Part shown: in pieces, positions 16,122 through 24,579 of the stretch | Position numbering within the stretch: position 1 is the first letter of the stretch | How the letters are laid out: each line of letters begins with the position of its first letter | Source of the DNA: Mucilaginibacter pankratovii | Lineage (GTDB): Bacteria > Bacteroidota > Bacteroidia > Sphingobacteriales > Sphingobacteriaceae | Direction of reading: 5' to 3' | Assembly (NCBI RefSeq): GCF_014773265.1 | Contig: NZ_JACWMY010000014.1 | Span: 124,001-188,000, forward strand | DNA: 64,000 nucleotides | Notes under the pieces: generated by a model | What the model saw: the letters and a program-made list of their open reading frames with translations, nothing else | What the model was told of the DNA's origin: nothing | Databases searched by the model: none | Translations under genes and position numbers: made by a program

Positions 16122-19100
16122 TTATTTTTTAAATTTAAAGTTTACATTTAACCCGTAAGTTCTAACAGCGGGAACGCTTGTACCTTCAATACCGGCATAG
16201 TTGATACCCGGAGCAAAGTTTGATTCCGGATCAATGTTGTCGGTATGTTTCATGATAGTCCACAAGTTACGTGCTACTAATGATACAGTTATTGAGTTAA
16301 ACGGTGTGTTTGCTATAGTAGTTTTTGGTATAGAGTAACCTACTGTTACCTGGCGTAGTTTAATAAAGCTGCCATCGAGCACGTTTAATGCAGAGATACC
16401 ACGCGCTAAGCTCTGGTAGTAAGTTTGAGCGGCTACGTTAACTGTGTTTGGCGTACCTGCTTCGTTAACACCAACACCCACAACACCACCTTCACGGCCA
16501 TCCAGGGTCATTTTGTTTAATCCGCGGAAAATACTGTAATAGTTTGTTGCAGATAAAATTTTGTTACCGAAACGGTAATCAACCAGGAATGAGAAGTTGA
16601 AGTTTTTGTAGCTGAAATCGTTATTAAAACCACCGTAGAATTTAGGTATTACGCTACCCATGGCTACACGGCCGGTTGATTTTGGGATGCCCTGCGCATC
16701 AAAAATGATGTTACCGCTTCCATCGCGTAAGTAATCGTTAGCCAAAATTTGAGGACCCGACATACCGGCAATAAATGCAGTTGTAGCGTTCAGCGGGCGA
16801 TAGGTGCCTAAACCGATATTGGCATTGGTGGCATCGGTTGATAAAATTTTGTTATTAACGTAGGTGAAGTTGAACGAAGATGTCCAGTTAAAGCTGCTGC
16901 TTCTTAATGGAGAGCCATGCAACTCAACCTCTAAACCTTTGTTTTGAGTAGAGGCTGTTGGGATATAGTATTGCGTGTAACCGGTAGATATATCAAGTGA
17001 GCCTTTGATAATCTCTTTTTTGGTTTTCCTGTTAAAGTATGTTACGTCTAAACCAAAGCGGTCGTTAAAGAATTTTAACGATGTACCAATCTCAAACTCG
17101 CTCAAAGTGTATGGTTTTAAGAAAAGATTTGGCAGTAAACCATCAAAACTACCTGCACTTGTACCATTGATGGCGTTAGATACATTGTAATAAACCAAGT
17201 TAGCATATGGATCTGCACCAGCGCTGGTGTTTGCATAAGACACTCTTAGTTTACCGAAATCTAAACCATTGATGTGGTAAAGCTCGGAGAAGATAAAGCT
17301 ACCAGAAACAGAAGGTGTAAAGATACCCCTGCCAATGCCGCTTCCAATACTACTGTAAACATCATAACGACCTGTTGTACCTAAAACTAAATAGTTTTTA
17401 ATACCAAAATCTGCGGTGTAGTAAAGCGAATTAACTTGAGTTTTAGAGATGCCCTGATTACCGCTATCCCTTGTTTTTCCGTTAGAGAGATCGTAGAAGT
17501 AAGGGATAATAAATTGGTTTGCATTTACATAAGTGCCTGATGCATCGCTTTTGCGAATGTTACCACCCACAGACAGATCGAGGTTTAACAGATCTTTTAC
17601 CAGATCATGTTTTACACCGATTAAAACATCCGAGTTAAACTCGGTTATTTGAGTGGTTTGGGTAGACATGCTGCCGTTGTTGCCGGCGTATGCAGTACCT
17701 GTTGGCGTGATGCCCAAACGGCCGTCGTGTATTTTATCGTACCCAACACGGCCTTGTACGTAAGCCCATGGCGTTATAGCATACTTAGCAGATATCGATG
17801 ATATCAAACGCTCTCTTGTAGTATTGGTTACAAAGTTATAAGCCGCGAAATATGGGTTAGTTACATAAATATCATTTGTAAAAGTTTGCTCAGCACCGCT
17901 TGAGGTAGTACCCGGCGAAAGAATGCTTTGGGCTTCGTTTGGTGCTAAGTACTGTACGTTGTTAGGGTTACCCGGTCCATCGCTCAAACCAGAACGGTTT
18001 TTTGCGTTGTCGAGGATGTAGTTAGCTATCAGGTTGATATCTAAATTTTTTATGACAGTTTGAGAACCGTTAAAGTTGAAAGTTTTCCGGTTTAAACCAC
18101 TGTTTGGCGTAATAGCGTGGTTGTTTACATCAGATAATGATAAACGGAAGGCCCCCGTTTCGTTGCCACCGGTTAACGATACGGTATTTGTAAACGTGCT
18201 ACCGGTTTTGTAGAATTTGGTATAATCGTCACTTGTTTTTGCGTAGGCGTAGCTGTTACCATCAAACTGAATTACCTGCGATCCATCAAGTTTAGCACCC
18301 CAAGCAAGGTTGCCGGACGCAAGTGCATCCGCAACGTTAGCCGGTTTAGAGCCAAATTTGTCGCCGCTTTTAAATTGACCCTGGCCGTAAACGGTTTGGA
18401 AATCGGTATTGTCCACCACTTTGTCTGCCTGGTAGTTGCTATTGTATTCAACACCAAAACCTGAGTTTTTTTTACCCGATTTAGTGGTAATTAAGATAAC
18501 ACCGTTGGTTGCACGTGTACCGTATAACGCAGAGGCTGATTGGCCTTTTAGCACGGTCATGGTTTCAATATCATCAGGGTTAATGTTGCTGATACCGTCA
18601 CCAAAGTCTGCACCACCCCACTCGCCCGATTGGCCTCTTTGGGTGTTATCCATTGGTACGCCATTAATTACAAATAACGGGCCGGATGCGGTAGTACTGG
18701 TAACACCACGTAATAATATACGTGCCGAAGAGCCAGGGCCACCATTGGTACCGCTAATGCTTAAACCGGCCACGCGGCCTTGTAAGGAGTAGGCAACGTT
18801 GGTTTCTTTTGCTGTATTTAACAGGTCGCCTTTAACCGTCGTTACCGAATAACCTAATTTTCGTTCGTCCTTTTTAATACCCAAAGCTGTTACTACAACC
18901 TCGTTTAGTTTGGTGTTTGATACCATGGTAATTCTTAGCGCTTTGCCGGTAAAAACAACTTCCTGTGTTTTAAAACCTACGTAGCTAAATACCAATGTTG
19001 AGTTTACAGCAGCATCAAGGGTGAATTTACCGCTTGCATCGGTTTGAGTACCGGTGCCGGTGCTTTTAATGGCAACACTTACACCTACAAGCGCTTCGCC

Positions 19101-19301
19101 ATTTTCATCGGTAACTAAACCGGTAACAGGCACGAAGTTGCTTTTGTTGAAATTTGTGGGAGCAGTGTTTACAGGAGCCGCTACAGCCGATAGTTGCGTA
19201 CTTGCAATTATCAAAAATGCCAGGGCAACTTTACATATCGGAAGCGCTTCTGACATCCGATACCTATTTCTTACACCCATTGGATGTTTAAAAAATTCCA
19301 T
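16122..19301 (-). CDS. SusC-family TonB-linked outer-membrane receptor
   Basis: A 1059-residue receptor without an STN domain. After the export signal (ICKVALAFLIIASTQLSAVA) comes a carboxypeptidase-regulatory-like domain at about 55-135 (GLVTDENGEALVGVSVAI). The TonB plug follows with GPLFVINGVPMDN, NINPDDIETMTVLKGQSA and YGTRATNGVILITTKSG. The rest is a 22-strand-type barrel ending in VRTYGLNVNFKFKK. The annotated ATG at 19301 gives a long polar lead (MEFFKHPMGVRNRYRM); internal ATGs at residues 8 and 16 are possible starts. It heads the minus-strand SusCD/FG-GAP/haloperoxidase cassette. Because it lacks STN it is not expected to signal through FecR, even though an ECF sigma gene lies just upstream. 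Confidence 0.95.
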   Translation of the reverse strand: MEFFKHPMGVRNRYRMSEALPICKVALAFLIIASTQLSAVAAPVNTAPTNFNKSNFVPVTGLVTDENGEALVGVSVAIKSTGTGTQTDASGKFTLDAAVNSTLVFSYVGFKTQEVVFTGKALRITMVSNTKLNEVVVTALGIKKDERKLGYSVTTVKGDLLNTAKETNVAYSLQGRVAGLSISGTNGGPGSSARILLRGVTSTTASGPLFVINGVPMDNTQRGQSGEWGGADFGDGISNINPDDIETMTVLKGQSASALYGTRATNGVILITTKSGKKNSGFGVEYNSNYQADKVVDNTDFQTVYGQGQFKSGDKFGSKPANVADALASGNLAWGAKLDGSQVIQFDGNSYAYAKTSDDYTKFYKTGSTFTNTVSLTGGNETGAFRLSLSDVNNHAITPNSGLNRKTFNFNGSQTVIKNLDINLIANYILDNAKNRSGLSDGPGNPNNVQYLAPNEAQSILSPGTTSSGAEQTFTNDIYVTNPYFAAYNFVTNTTRERLISSISAKYAITPWAYVQGRVGYDKIHDGRLGITPTGTAYAGNNGSMSTQTTQITEFNSDVLIGVKHDLVKDLLNLDLSVGGNIRKSDASGTYVNANQFIIPYFYDLSNGKTRDSGNQGISKTQVNSLYYTADFGIKNYLVLGTTGRYDVYSSIGSGIGRGIFTPSVSGSFIFSELYHINGLDFGKLRVSYANTSAGADPYANLVYYNVSNAINGTSAGSFDGLLPNLFLKPYTLSEFEIGTSLKFFNDRFGLDVTYFNRKTKKEIIKGSLDISTGYTQYYIPTASTQNKGLEVELHGSPLRSSSFNWTSSFNFTYVNNKILSTDATNANIGLGTYRPLNATTAFIAGMSGPQILANDYLRDGSGNIIFDAQGIPKSTGRVAMGSVIPKFYGGFNNDFSYKNFNFSFLVDYRFGNKILSATNYYSIFRGLNKMTLDGREGGVVGVGVNEAGTPNTVNVAAQTYYQSLARGISALNVLDGSFIKLRQVTVGYSIPKTTIANTPFNSITVSLVARNLWTIMKHTDNIDPESNFAPGINYAGIEGTSVPAVRTYGLNVNFKFKK

Positions 19302-19769
19302 ATTTAATTAGTTAAAGAGGGGTTAATTTCAAGATCCCGTACTTCGGGCATCTTGTTTAAACAGTTTTAGTTTTCGTTAAGCGGTAGTTCCACCAGGTAA
19401 CTATGCTTTATGGGGTGGGTAAGTACTTATTTTACATAGGCAATTTATTTAGTTTTAGTTTGTTCAATACCGGTTATAGCCCTGTAAACTGCGTAATTGC
19501 TATTGGCACATGCACTACGCGGGCTTCATGGGTTAGGACAATTAAAAACTTAACATTGCCTACACGATTTGTAAATATTTTAAATTTTTTATGGAAACAT
19601 TATGAGTGTGCGTGGTACACTATGATAATGATAATGAATTTGTTAACCAAAAAATGGGCATAGCAATTCACGCAGAGGGTGTTGGCGGCAGAAAAAGATT
19701 AAATAAACTGATAATGGCGGGCTGAGGACCCCGAAAACCGGCCATAGCAGTAACGCGATGGTGGTTACA
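19302..19769. other. Leader region between ECF sigma gene and susC
   Basis: A 468-bp non-coding stretch on the 5' side of susC and the 3' side of the sigma gene. A short stem-loop at 19330-19355 lies 29-54 nt upstream of the susC ATG. I found no exact TAnnTTTG promoter on the minus strand. A short plus-strand open frame here has no recognisable features and is not annotated as a gene. Confidence 0.5.
19330..19355 (-). other. Stem-loop in the susC 5' leader
   Basis: CAAGATCCC (19330-19338) pairs at 8 of 9 positions with GGCATCTTG (19347-19355) around an 8-nt loop. It ends 29 nt before the susC start, where an mRNA structure could affect translation or stability. There is no T-run, so it is not a terminator. 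Confidence 0.35.
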
Positions 19770-20405
19770 CTACAAGAAAAAAAAGCGGGCAAACAAAGCA
19801 GCCAGCATAAATAAAATTGGAGCGTTTAAAACCGAATGGCGCGCCCGTTTTTGATCGGGATCTAAAACCGCGGTCAGCTTTTTTAGCGCCCTGAAAAGTT
19901 GTGTTTGTACGGTACGCGGCGATATATCCAGTACTTCGCCAACCTCTTTATATTTCATGCCATCCTCTTTAATTAACCTGAAAATGATGCGGCATTGTTG
20001 TGGCAAGGCGCTGATGGCCTTATCCAGCTTAAAAATAAGTTCTTTCTTTTCCAGTTCTTTTTGAGGGTTGTAGGTATTTACCAGGGCAAATTCATCCGTA
20101 TCCTCTATCTGCACCATATGGATATTCGAATACTTTTTTATGTAATTAAGCGACTGGTTTTTTACCGCTATATATAAGTAGGTAGCGGGGTTGTTTATAC
20201 CGCAGAGTTTTTGGCGGTTTTGCCAGCATTTTACAAACAGCTCCGACACGATATCTTCGGCCACCTCGTTTTGGCGTACATACAACACACAAAATTTAAT
20301 GAGAGGCCTGTTTAGTGCGTAAAACAGCTGTTCAAATGCTTTTTCATCGTCGTGGTTACATACACGGCTCCATAGGTCAACGATATTTGCATTTTTGTTC
20401 TTCAA
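19770..20405 (-). CDS. ECF-type RNA polymerase sigma-70 factor (Bacteroidetes FecI-like)
   Basis: A 211-residue sigma factor. Region 2 lies at about 25-90 (AEDIVSELFVKCWQNRQ) and region 4 at about 130-182 (ALPQQCRIIFRLIKEDGMKYKEVGEVL, whose core is PQQCRIIF, then ISPRTVQTQLFRALKKL). It directs RNA polymerase to a small set of promoters, normally under control of a FecR anti-sigma factor. No fecR gene adjoins it; the only one in the window is at 3693-4805. The C-terminus is a hydrophobic tail (ILFMLAALFARFFFL) that could touch the membrane. The gene lies upstream of the susC at 19301 on the same strand, but 468 bp away, and is divergent from the GH29 gene. Confidence 0.93.
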   Translation of the reverse strand: MKNKNANIVDLWSRVCNHDDEKAFEQLFYALNRPLIKFCVLYVRQNEVAEDIVSELFVKCWQNRQKLCGINNPATYLYIAVKNQSLNYIKKYSNIHMVQIEDTDEFALVNTYNPQKELEKKELIFKLDKAISALPQQCRIIFRLIKEDGMKYKEVGEVLDISPRTVQTQLFRALKKLTAVLDPDQKRARHSVLNAPILFMLAALFARFFFL

Positions 20406-20749
20406 GGTATACTTTTTTTAAAGCCTGTGAAAACTTAACATCCGCGTAACAATTATAGTACATTAAATGCAAAATATCAACAACTTCGCTTAATTTTTAA
20501 AATATTTTAAAAAGATTTAGAACTTAGTGTGAGTAATACATAAAGCAAAGTCCTTAATTTGCTGCATAATGTAGTGTTTAAGGTGAAACATTACCCTTGA
20601 GTGTACAAAATACAATATCCCCCTGCTTTTTTGAGCAAAAAGCTGAAAAAAAGGATCAGCAAGTGATAAAATTGGTTTCGATGTAGGCAAAAACGATTGA
20701 AAAAGTGTCAATAGTTTACAAAATGCCCCGATATTTAAATAAATAAGTA
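20406..20749. other. Divergent promoter region between sigma factor and GH29 genes
   Basis: 344 bp of AT-rich DNA that must hold promoters for both the sigma gene and the GH29-GH20-GH92-rhaM run. No exact TAnnTTTG element was found on either strand. A short minus-strand open frame inside it overlaps the GH29 start and is not supported. Confidence 0.45.
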
Positions 20750-22189
20750 ATGATAAAAAAACTCTTTGCACTGCTTCTGCTGCTTGTAAATGCTACAATT
20801 TTGTTTGCGCAACAGCACAACATGTCTAAAACCTACCAGGCACCAACCGACGAGCTGGTGAAACAAAAGTTAAGCAGCTGGCAGGACCTTAAGTTCGGCC
20901 TTTTTATGCATTGGGGCACCTACAGCCAGTGGGGTGTAGTAGAGAGCTGGAGCATTTGCCCCGAAGACGAAGGCTGGACACAGCGCAAAGGCCCTTACGG
21001 TGCCACCTATAATGGCTACGTAAAAGCCTATGAAAACCTGCAAACCACTTTTAACCCCGTAAAATTTAACCCCGAGAAGTGGGTGGCCGCCGCAAAAAGT
21101 GCCGGCATGAAGTACGTGATCTTCACTACCAAGCACCACGACGGTTTCAGCATGTTTGATACTAAGCAGACCGATTATAAGATCACCTCGGCTAAAACGC
21201 CATTCTCTGCCAATCCGCGCAGCAACGTAACCAAGGAGATCTTTAATGCTTTCCGGAAGGAAAATTTTATGATAGGCGCGTATTTTTCTAAACCCGACTG
21301 GCATTCTGAAGATTACTGGTGGCCGTATTTCCCGCCTAAGGATCGTAACGTAAACTACGACCCGGCCATGCACCCCGATAAATGGCAGAAGTTTAAAGAT
21401 TTTACCTACAACCAAATAGGCGAACTGATGACCGATTACGGCAAGGTGGATATATTATGGCTGGATGGCGGCTGGGTTAGGCCCAAAAGCACTATTGATA
21501 CCACGGTTGACTGGCAAAAGGGCATTAAATTTAATCAGGATATTGATATGCCCAAAATTGCAGGCATGGCCCGCGCCAAGCAACCCGGCCTAATTGTTGT
21601 TGACCGCACCGTAACCGGCGAATTTGAAAACTATACCACACCTGAGCAGCAGGTACCCGAAACCCCGCTCGATCATCCCTGGGAAACTTGTATCACCATG
21701 GGCGATTCCTGGAGCTATGTACCGAACGACCATTACAAAACAGCCACGCAAATTGTGCAACTGTTGGTGAAGATCGTATCGCGCGGCGGTAACCTCTTAT
21801 TAAATATAGGTCCCGGCCCCGATGGCGACTGGGACCCGGTTGCTTACTCCCGCTTACAGGAGGTTAGCGGCTGGATGCAGGTGAACGGTGAGGGCATTTA
21901 TGGCTCAACATCGGTAGCGCCATATTCTACCGGTAATATATACTATACTAAGGCGAAAAACGCTAATACGATATATGCCTTTATTTTGGCTGATAAGGAT
22001 GGCGTAAAACTGGGCAAAACCGTAAGCATGAAGGTGAATAACATCAAAGCCATTAAAAAGGTAAGCATGCTTGGCACAAAACAAAGCCTTAAATACAAAT
22101 TAACCGGCGATGACCTGGTAGTAACCATCCCGGCTGCCATGCAAAGCACTGGCAAACCATATGCTTCAACTTTAAAAATAACGTACTAA
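20750..22189 (+). CDS. GH29 alpha-L-fucosidase
   Basis: A 479-residue exported enzyme with a signal peptide (ending LFAQ). GH29 signatures are clear: KFGLFMHWGTYSQWG near the N-terminus, FTTKHHDGFSMFDTK, and the nucleophile aspartate D239 in ILWLDGGW. The C-terminus is a small beta-sandwich domain. By family knowledge it removes alpha-L-fucose from glycan ends with retention of configuration. It begins a four-gene plus-strand run, with only 12 bp before the GH20 gene. Together with the hexosaminidase and GH92 mannosidase it suits stepwise removal of sugars from fucosylated glycoproteins. Full length, intact. Confidence 0.95.
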   Translation: MIKKLFALLLLLVNATILFAQQHNMSKTYQAPTDELVKQKLSSWQDLKFGLFMHWGTYSQWGVVESWSICPEDEGWTQRKGPYGATYNGYVKAYENLQTTFNPVKFNPEKWVAAAKSAGMKYVIFTTKHHDGFSMFDTKQTDYKITSAKTPFSANPRSNVTKEIFNAFRKENFMIGAYFSKPDWHSEDYWWPYFPPKDRNVNYDPAMHPDKWQKFKDFTYNQIGELMTDYGKVDILWLDGGWVRPKSTIDTTVDWQKGIKFNQDIDMPKIAGMARAKQPGLIVVDRTVTGEFENYTTPEQQVPETPLDHPWETCITMGDSWSYVPNDHYKTATQIVQLLVKIVSRGGNLLLNIGPGPDGDWDPVAYSRLQEVSGWMQVNGEGIYGSTSVAPYSTGNIYYTKAKNANTIYAFILADKDGVKLGKTVSMKVNNIKAIKKVSMLGTKQSLKYKLTGDDLVVTIPAAMQSTGKPYASTLKITY

Positions 22190-22201
22190 ATATTCCCCCC
22201 G

Positions 22202-24505
22202 ATGAAATTATTTAAAGCTTCAGCCTTAGCTTTTTCCTTAACGGTATTTGCCCTTGCAAGTGCTTCGGCACAACAGGCAGATGCCCGTTACCCCATTATT
22301 CCATATCCAACAGAACTGGTACCGGCAACAGGAAGTTTTGTGGTTACGCCCACTACTACTATTGTAGCAGCGGCTGCCTTTAAAAACGAAGCAGCTATCT
22401 TAAATCAATTGTTAGCCAATAGTTTTGGTAAAAAACTAAAGCAAAGCGCGGTTGGGGGCGGTAAATCCATCAACCTTAAATATGATGGCAGCATTAAAGC
22501 AGAGGAGGGTTATAAACTAAGTATCAGCCCTGCAAAAGTTACTATTGCGGCAAGCACCGCTACCGGGATGTTTATGGGCGTGCAAACTTTGAGGCAGCTA
22601 TTACCGGCCTCGGCAGAACGTGCCGGGTTGAAAGCAGCAAGCAGTTTAAGCCTGCCGGCTGTTACCATAAACGATGCACCGGTATATGCTTACCGCGGGA
22701 TGCATCTGGATGTATCGAGACACTTTTTCTCGATAGGTTACCTGCATAAGTTTGTAGATCTGCTGGCGCTTTACAAGTTTAACAAGTTTCACCTGCATTT
22801 AACTGATGACCAGGGCTGGCGCGTAGAGATCAAAAAATATCCCAGGCTAACCGAAAACGGCGCCTGGCGTACCTTCAATAACCAGGATACCGCCTGCATG
22901 AAACGTGCGGCCGATAACCCCGATTTTGAGATAGATAAAACACACATTATTCAAAAAAACGGCAAGACCCTTTACGGCGGCTTTTACACCCAGGCACAAC
23001 TGAAAGAGCTGGTTGCTTATGCATCCGCCCGTAAAATTGATATTATCCCCGAAATTGATATGCCCGGCCACATGATGGCGGCTATAAACGAATACCCCGA
23101 TCTGCTAAGCTGCGATGGCGGTAAAAGCGCGTTTGGCGAATTGTTCACCAAGCCTATTTGTCCCTGCCAGCCATCAACCTTTAAATTTGCGCAGGATGTT
23201 TACAGCGAGATCATGGATATTTTTCCCTCTAAGTATATCCACATCGGCGGCGATGAGGTAGACCGTTCGTCCTGGGCAACATCTGAGGAATGTAAAGCGC
23301 TGATGAAAAAGGAAAGTTTGAAGAATACAGCCGAGCTGCAAAGCTATTTCATCAACAATATGGAGAAGTTCTTCAACTCCAAAGGACGCAAGCTGATAGG
23401 CTGGGACGAGGTACTGGAAGGCGGCGTAACCAAAACCGCAGTAATTATGTACTGGCGCAGCTGGGTGCCAAAAGCACCTATAGAAGCCGCAAAGCTGGGC
23501 AATAAGGTGATCATGACGCCGGGTAACCCCTTGTACTTTGATACCCCGCCCGATAAAAACTCTATCCCTAACGTTTACAATTTTCAAATTATCCCTACGG
23601 GGTTAACCGATGCCGAGGCGCAAAACATTATTGGCGCGCAAGCCAACATCTGGACGGAGTACATCCCTACTGAAAACCGCGCCGATTATATGTACATGCC
23701 CCGCATGACTGCATTGGCCGAGGTATTGTGGACGCATAAGCAAAACTATACTTCGTACAGGCAACGCCTAACGGCGCAGTACCCCCGCTTAGATGTATTG
23801 AAAGTACATTACCGCCTGCCGGACTTGGGCGGCTTTTTATTCTCCAACGTGTTTACCGATGAAACCAAGCTGGATATTGAAAAACCGCTGCCGGGCTTAA
23901 CCATACGCTATACTACAGATGGCACTTTGCCAAATATAAAGTCGACCGTGTTAAGTGAGCCGCTGGTTATCAAAACATCTCAGCGCATCCGCGTGGCTGC
24001 CTTTAAGGCCGATGGCTCGATGGGAGATGCCTACGACCTGCAATATCAAAAACAAACCCTGGCCGAACCTGCTTCGGTACAAAATCTAAGTAAAGGGCTT
24101 GTGTGCACCGAGTACAGGCAATTGTATAAAAACACATCGTTGATACCAACAACCAAACCCGATACTGCCTTTACCGTAAAAAGTATTACCGTGCCCAAAG
24201 AAGCCGAAGCGCCAAGTTTCGCTATCAAATACCGCGGTTATTTGGAGATCCCTGCGGATGGCATCTACAGCTTTTACCTCACCTGCGATGATGGCGGTAC
24301 GCTAAAAATTGCCAACCGTAACGTAGTGGATAACGATGGCCTGCACGCGGCAATTGAAAAAAACGGACAGGTTGCCTTAAAGAAAGGCCTGCAACCCGTA
24401 GCGCTCGATTTTATTGAAGGCGGCGGCGGTTATGCCCTCAAATTAAAGTATAGTGTTAATGGCTCCGAGCCAAAGGATATTCCATCCGAATGGTTGAAAA
24501 ACTGA
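22202..24505 (+). CDS. GH20 beta-N-acetylhexosaminidase
   Basis: A 767-residue exported enzyme (signal peptide ends LASASAQ). A GH20b alpha/beta domain (about 30-155) precedes the catalytic barrel. YRGMHLDVSRHFF opens the barrel, and HIGGDEVDRSSW carries the catalytic pair D351-E352, which positions the substrate acetamido group and donates the proton. A chitobiase-type Fn3-associated domain (about 565-615, IRYTTDGTLP) and a PA14-like C-terminal domain (about 640-765, IYSFYLTCDDGG) follow and probably bind carbohydrate. It removes terminal GlcNAc or GalNAc. It is the second gene of the GH29-GH20-GH92-rhaM run, 12 bp after the fucosidase. Confidence 0.95.
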   Translation: MKLFKASALAFSLTVFALASASAQQADARYPIIPYPTELVPATGSFVVTPTTTIVAAAAFKNEAAILNQLLANSFGKKLKQSAVGGGKSINLKYDGSIKAEEGYKLSISPAKVTIAASTATGMFMGVQTLRQLLPASAERAGLKAASSLSLPAVTINDAPVYAYRGMHLDVSRHFFSIGYLHKFVDLLALYKFNKFHLHLTDDQGWRVEIKKYPRLTENGAWRTFNNQDTACMKRAADNPDFEIDKTHIIQKNGKTLYGGFYTQAQLKELVAYASARKIDIIPEIDMPGHMMAAINEYPDLLSCDGGKSAFGELFTKPICPCQPSTFKFAQDVYSEIMDIFPSKYIHIGGDEVDRSSWATSEECKALMKKESLKNTAELQSYFINNMEKFFNSKGRKLIGWDEVLEGGVTKTAVIMYWRSWVPKAPIEAAKLGNKVIMTPGNPLYFDTPPDKNSIPNVYNFQIIPTGLTDAEAQNIIGAQANIWTEYIPTENRADYMYMPRMTALAEVLWTHKQNYTSYRQRLTAQYPRLDVLKVHYRLPDLGGFLFSNVFTDETKLDIEKPLPGLTIRYTTDGTLPNIKSTVLSEPLVIKTSQRIRVAAFKADGSMGDAYDLQYQKQTLAEPASVQNLSKGLVCTEYRQLYKNTSLIPTTKPDTAFTVKSITVPKEAEAPSFAIKYRGYLEIPADGIYSFYLTCDDGGTLKIANRNVVDNDGLHAAIEKNGQVALKKGLQPVALDFIEGGGGYALKLKYSVNGSEPKDIPSEWLKN

Positions 24506-24579
24506 GGATGGATTTAAGTTTTCTGGTAATTGTACAAGGCAATTATAAACGACAGCGGAATGGCTGTTAATTAATTAAG

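Noticed and set aside
19403..19663. Plus-strand open frame of 86 codons between the sigma and susC genes
   Set aside because: No domain, no convincing start signal, and the composition looks like AT-rich intergenic DNA.
20517..20771. Minus-strand open frame of 84 codons upstream of the sigma factor gene
   Set aside because: It overlaps the GH29 start and promoter region and resembles no known protein.
20870..21415. Minus-strand open frame (181 codons) inside the GH29 gene
   Set aside because: It lies opposite conserved GH29 motifs and has no features of its own.
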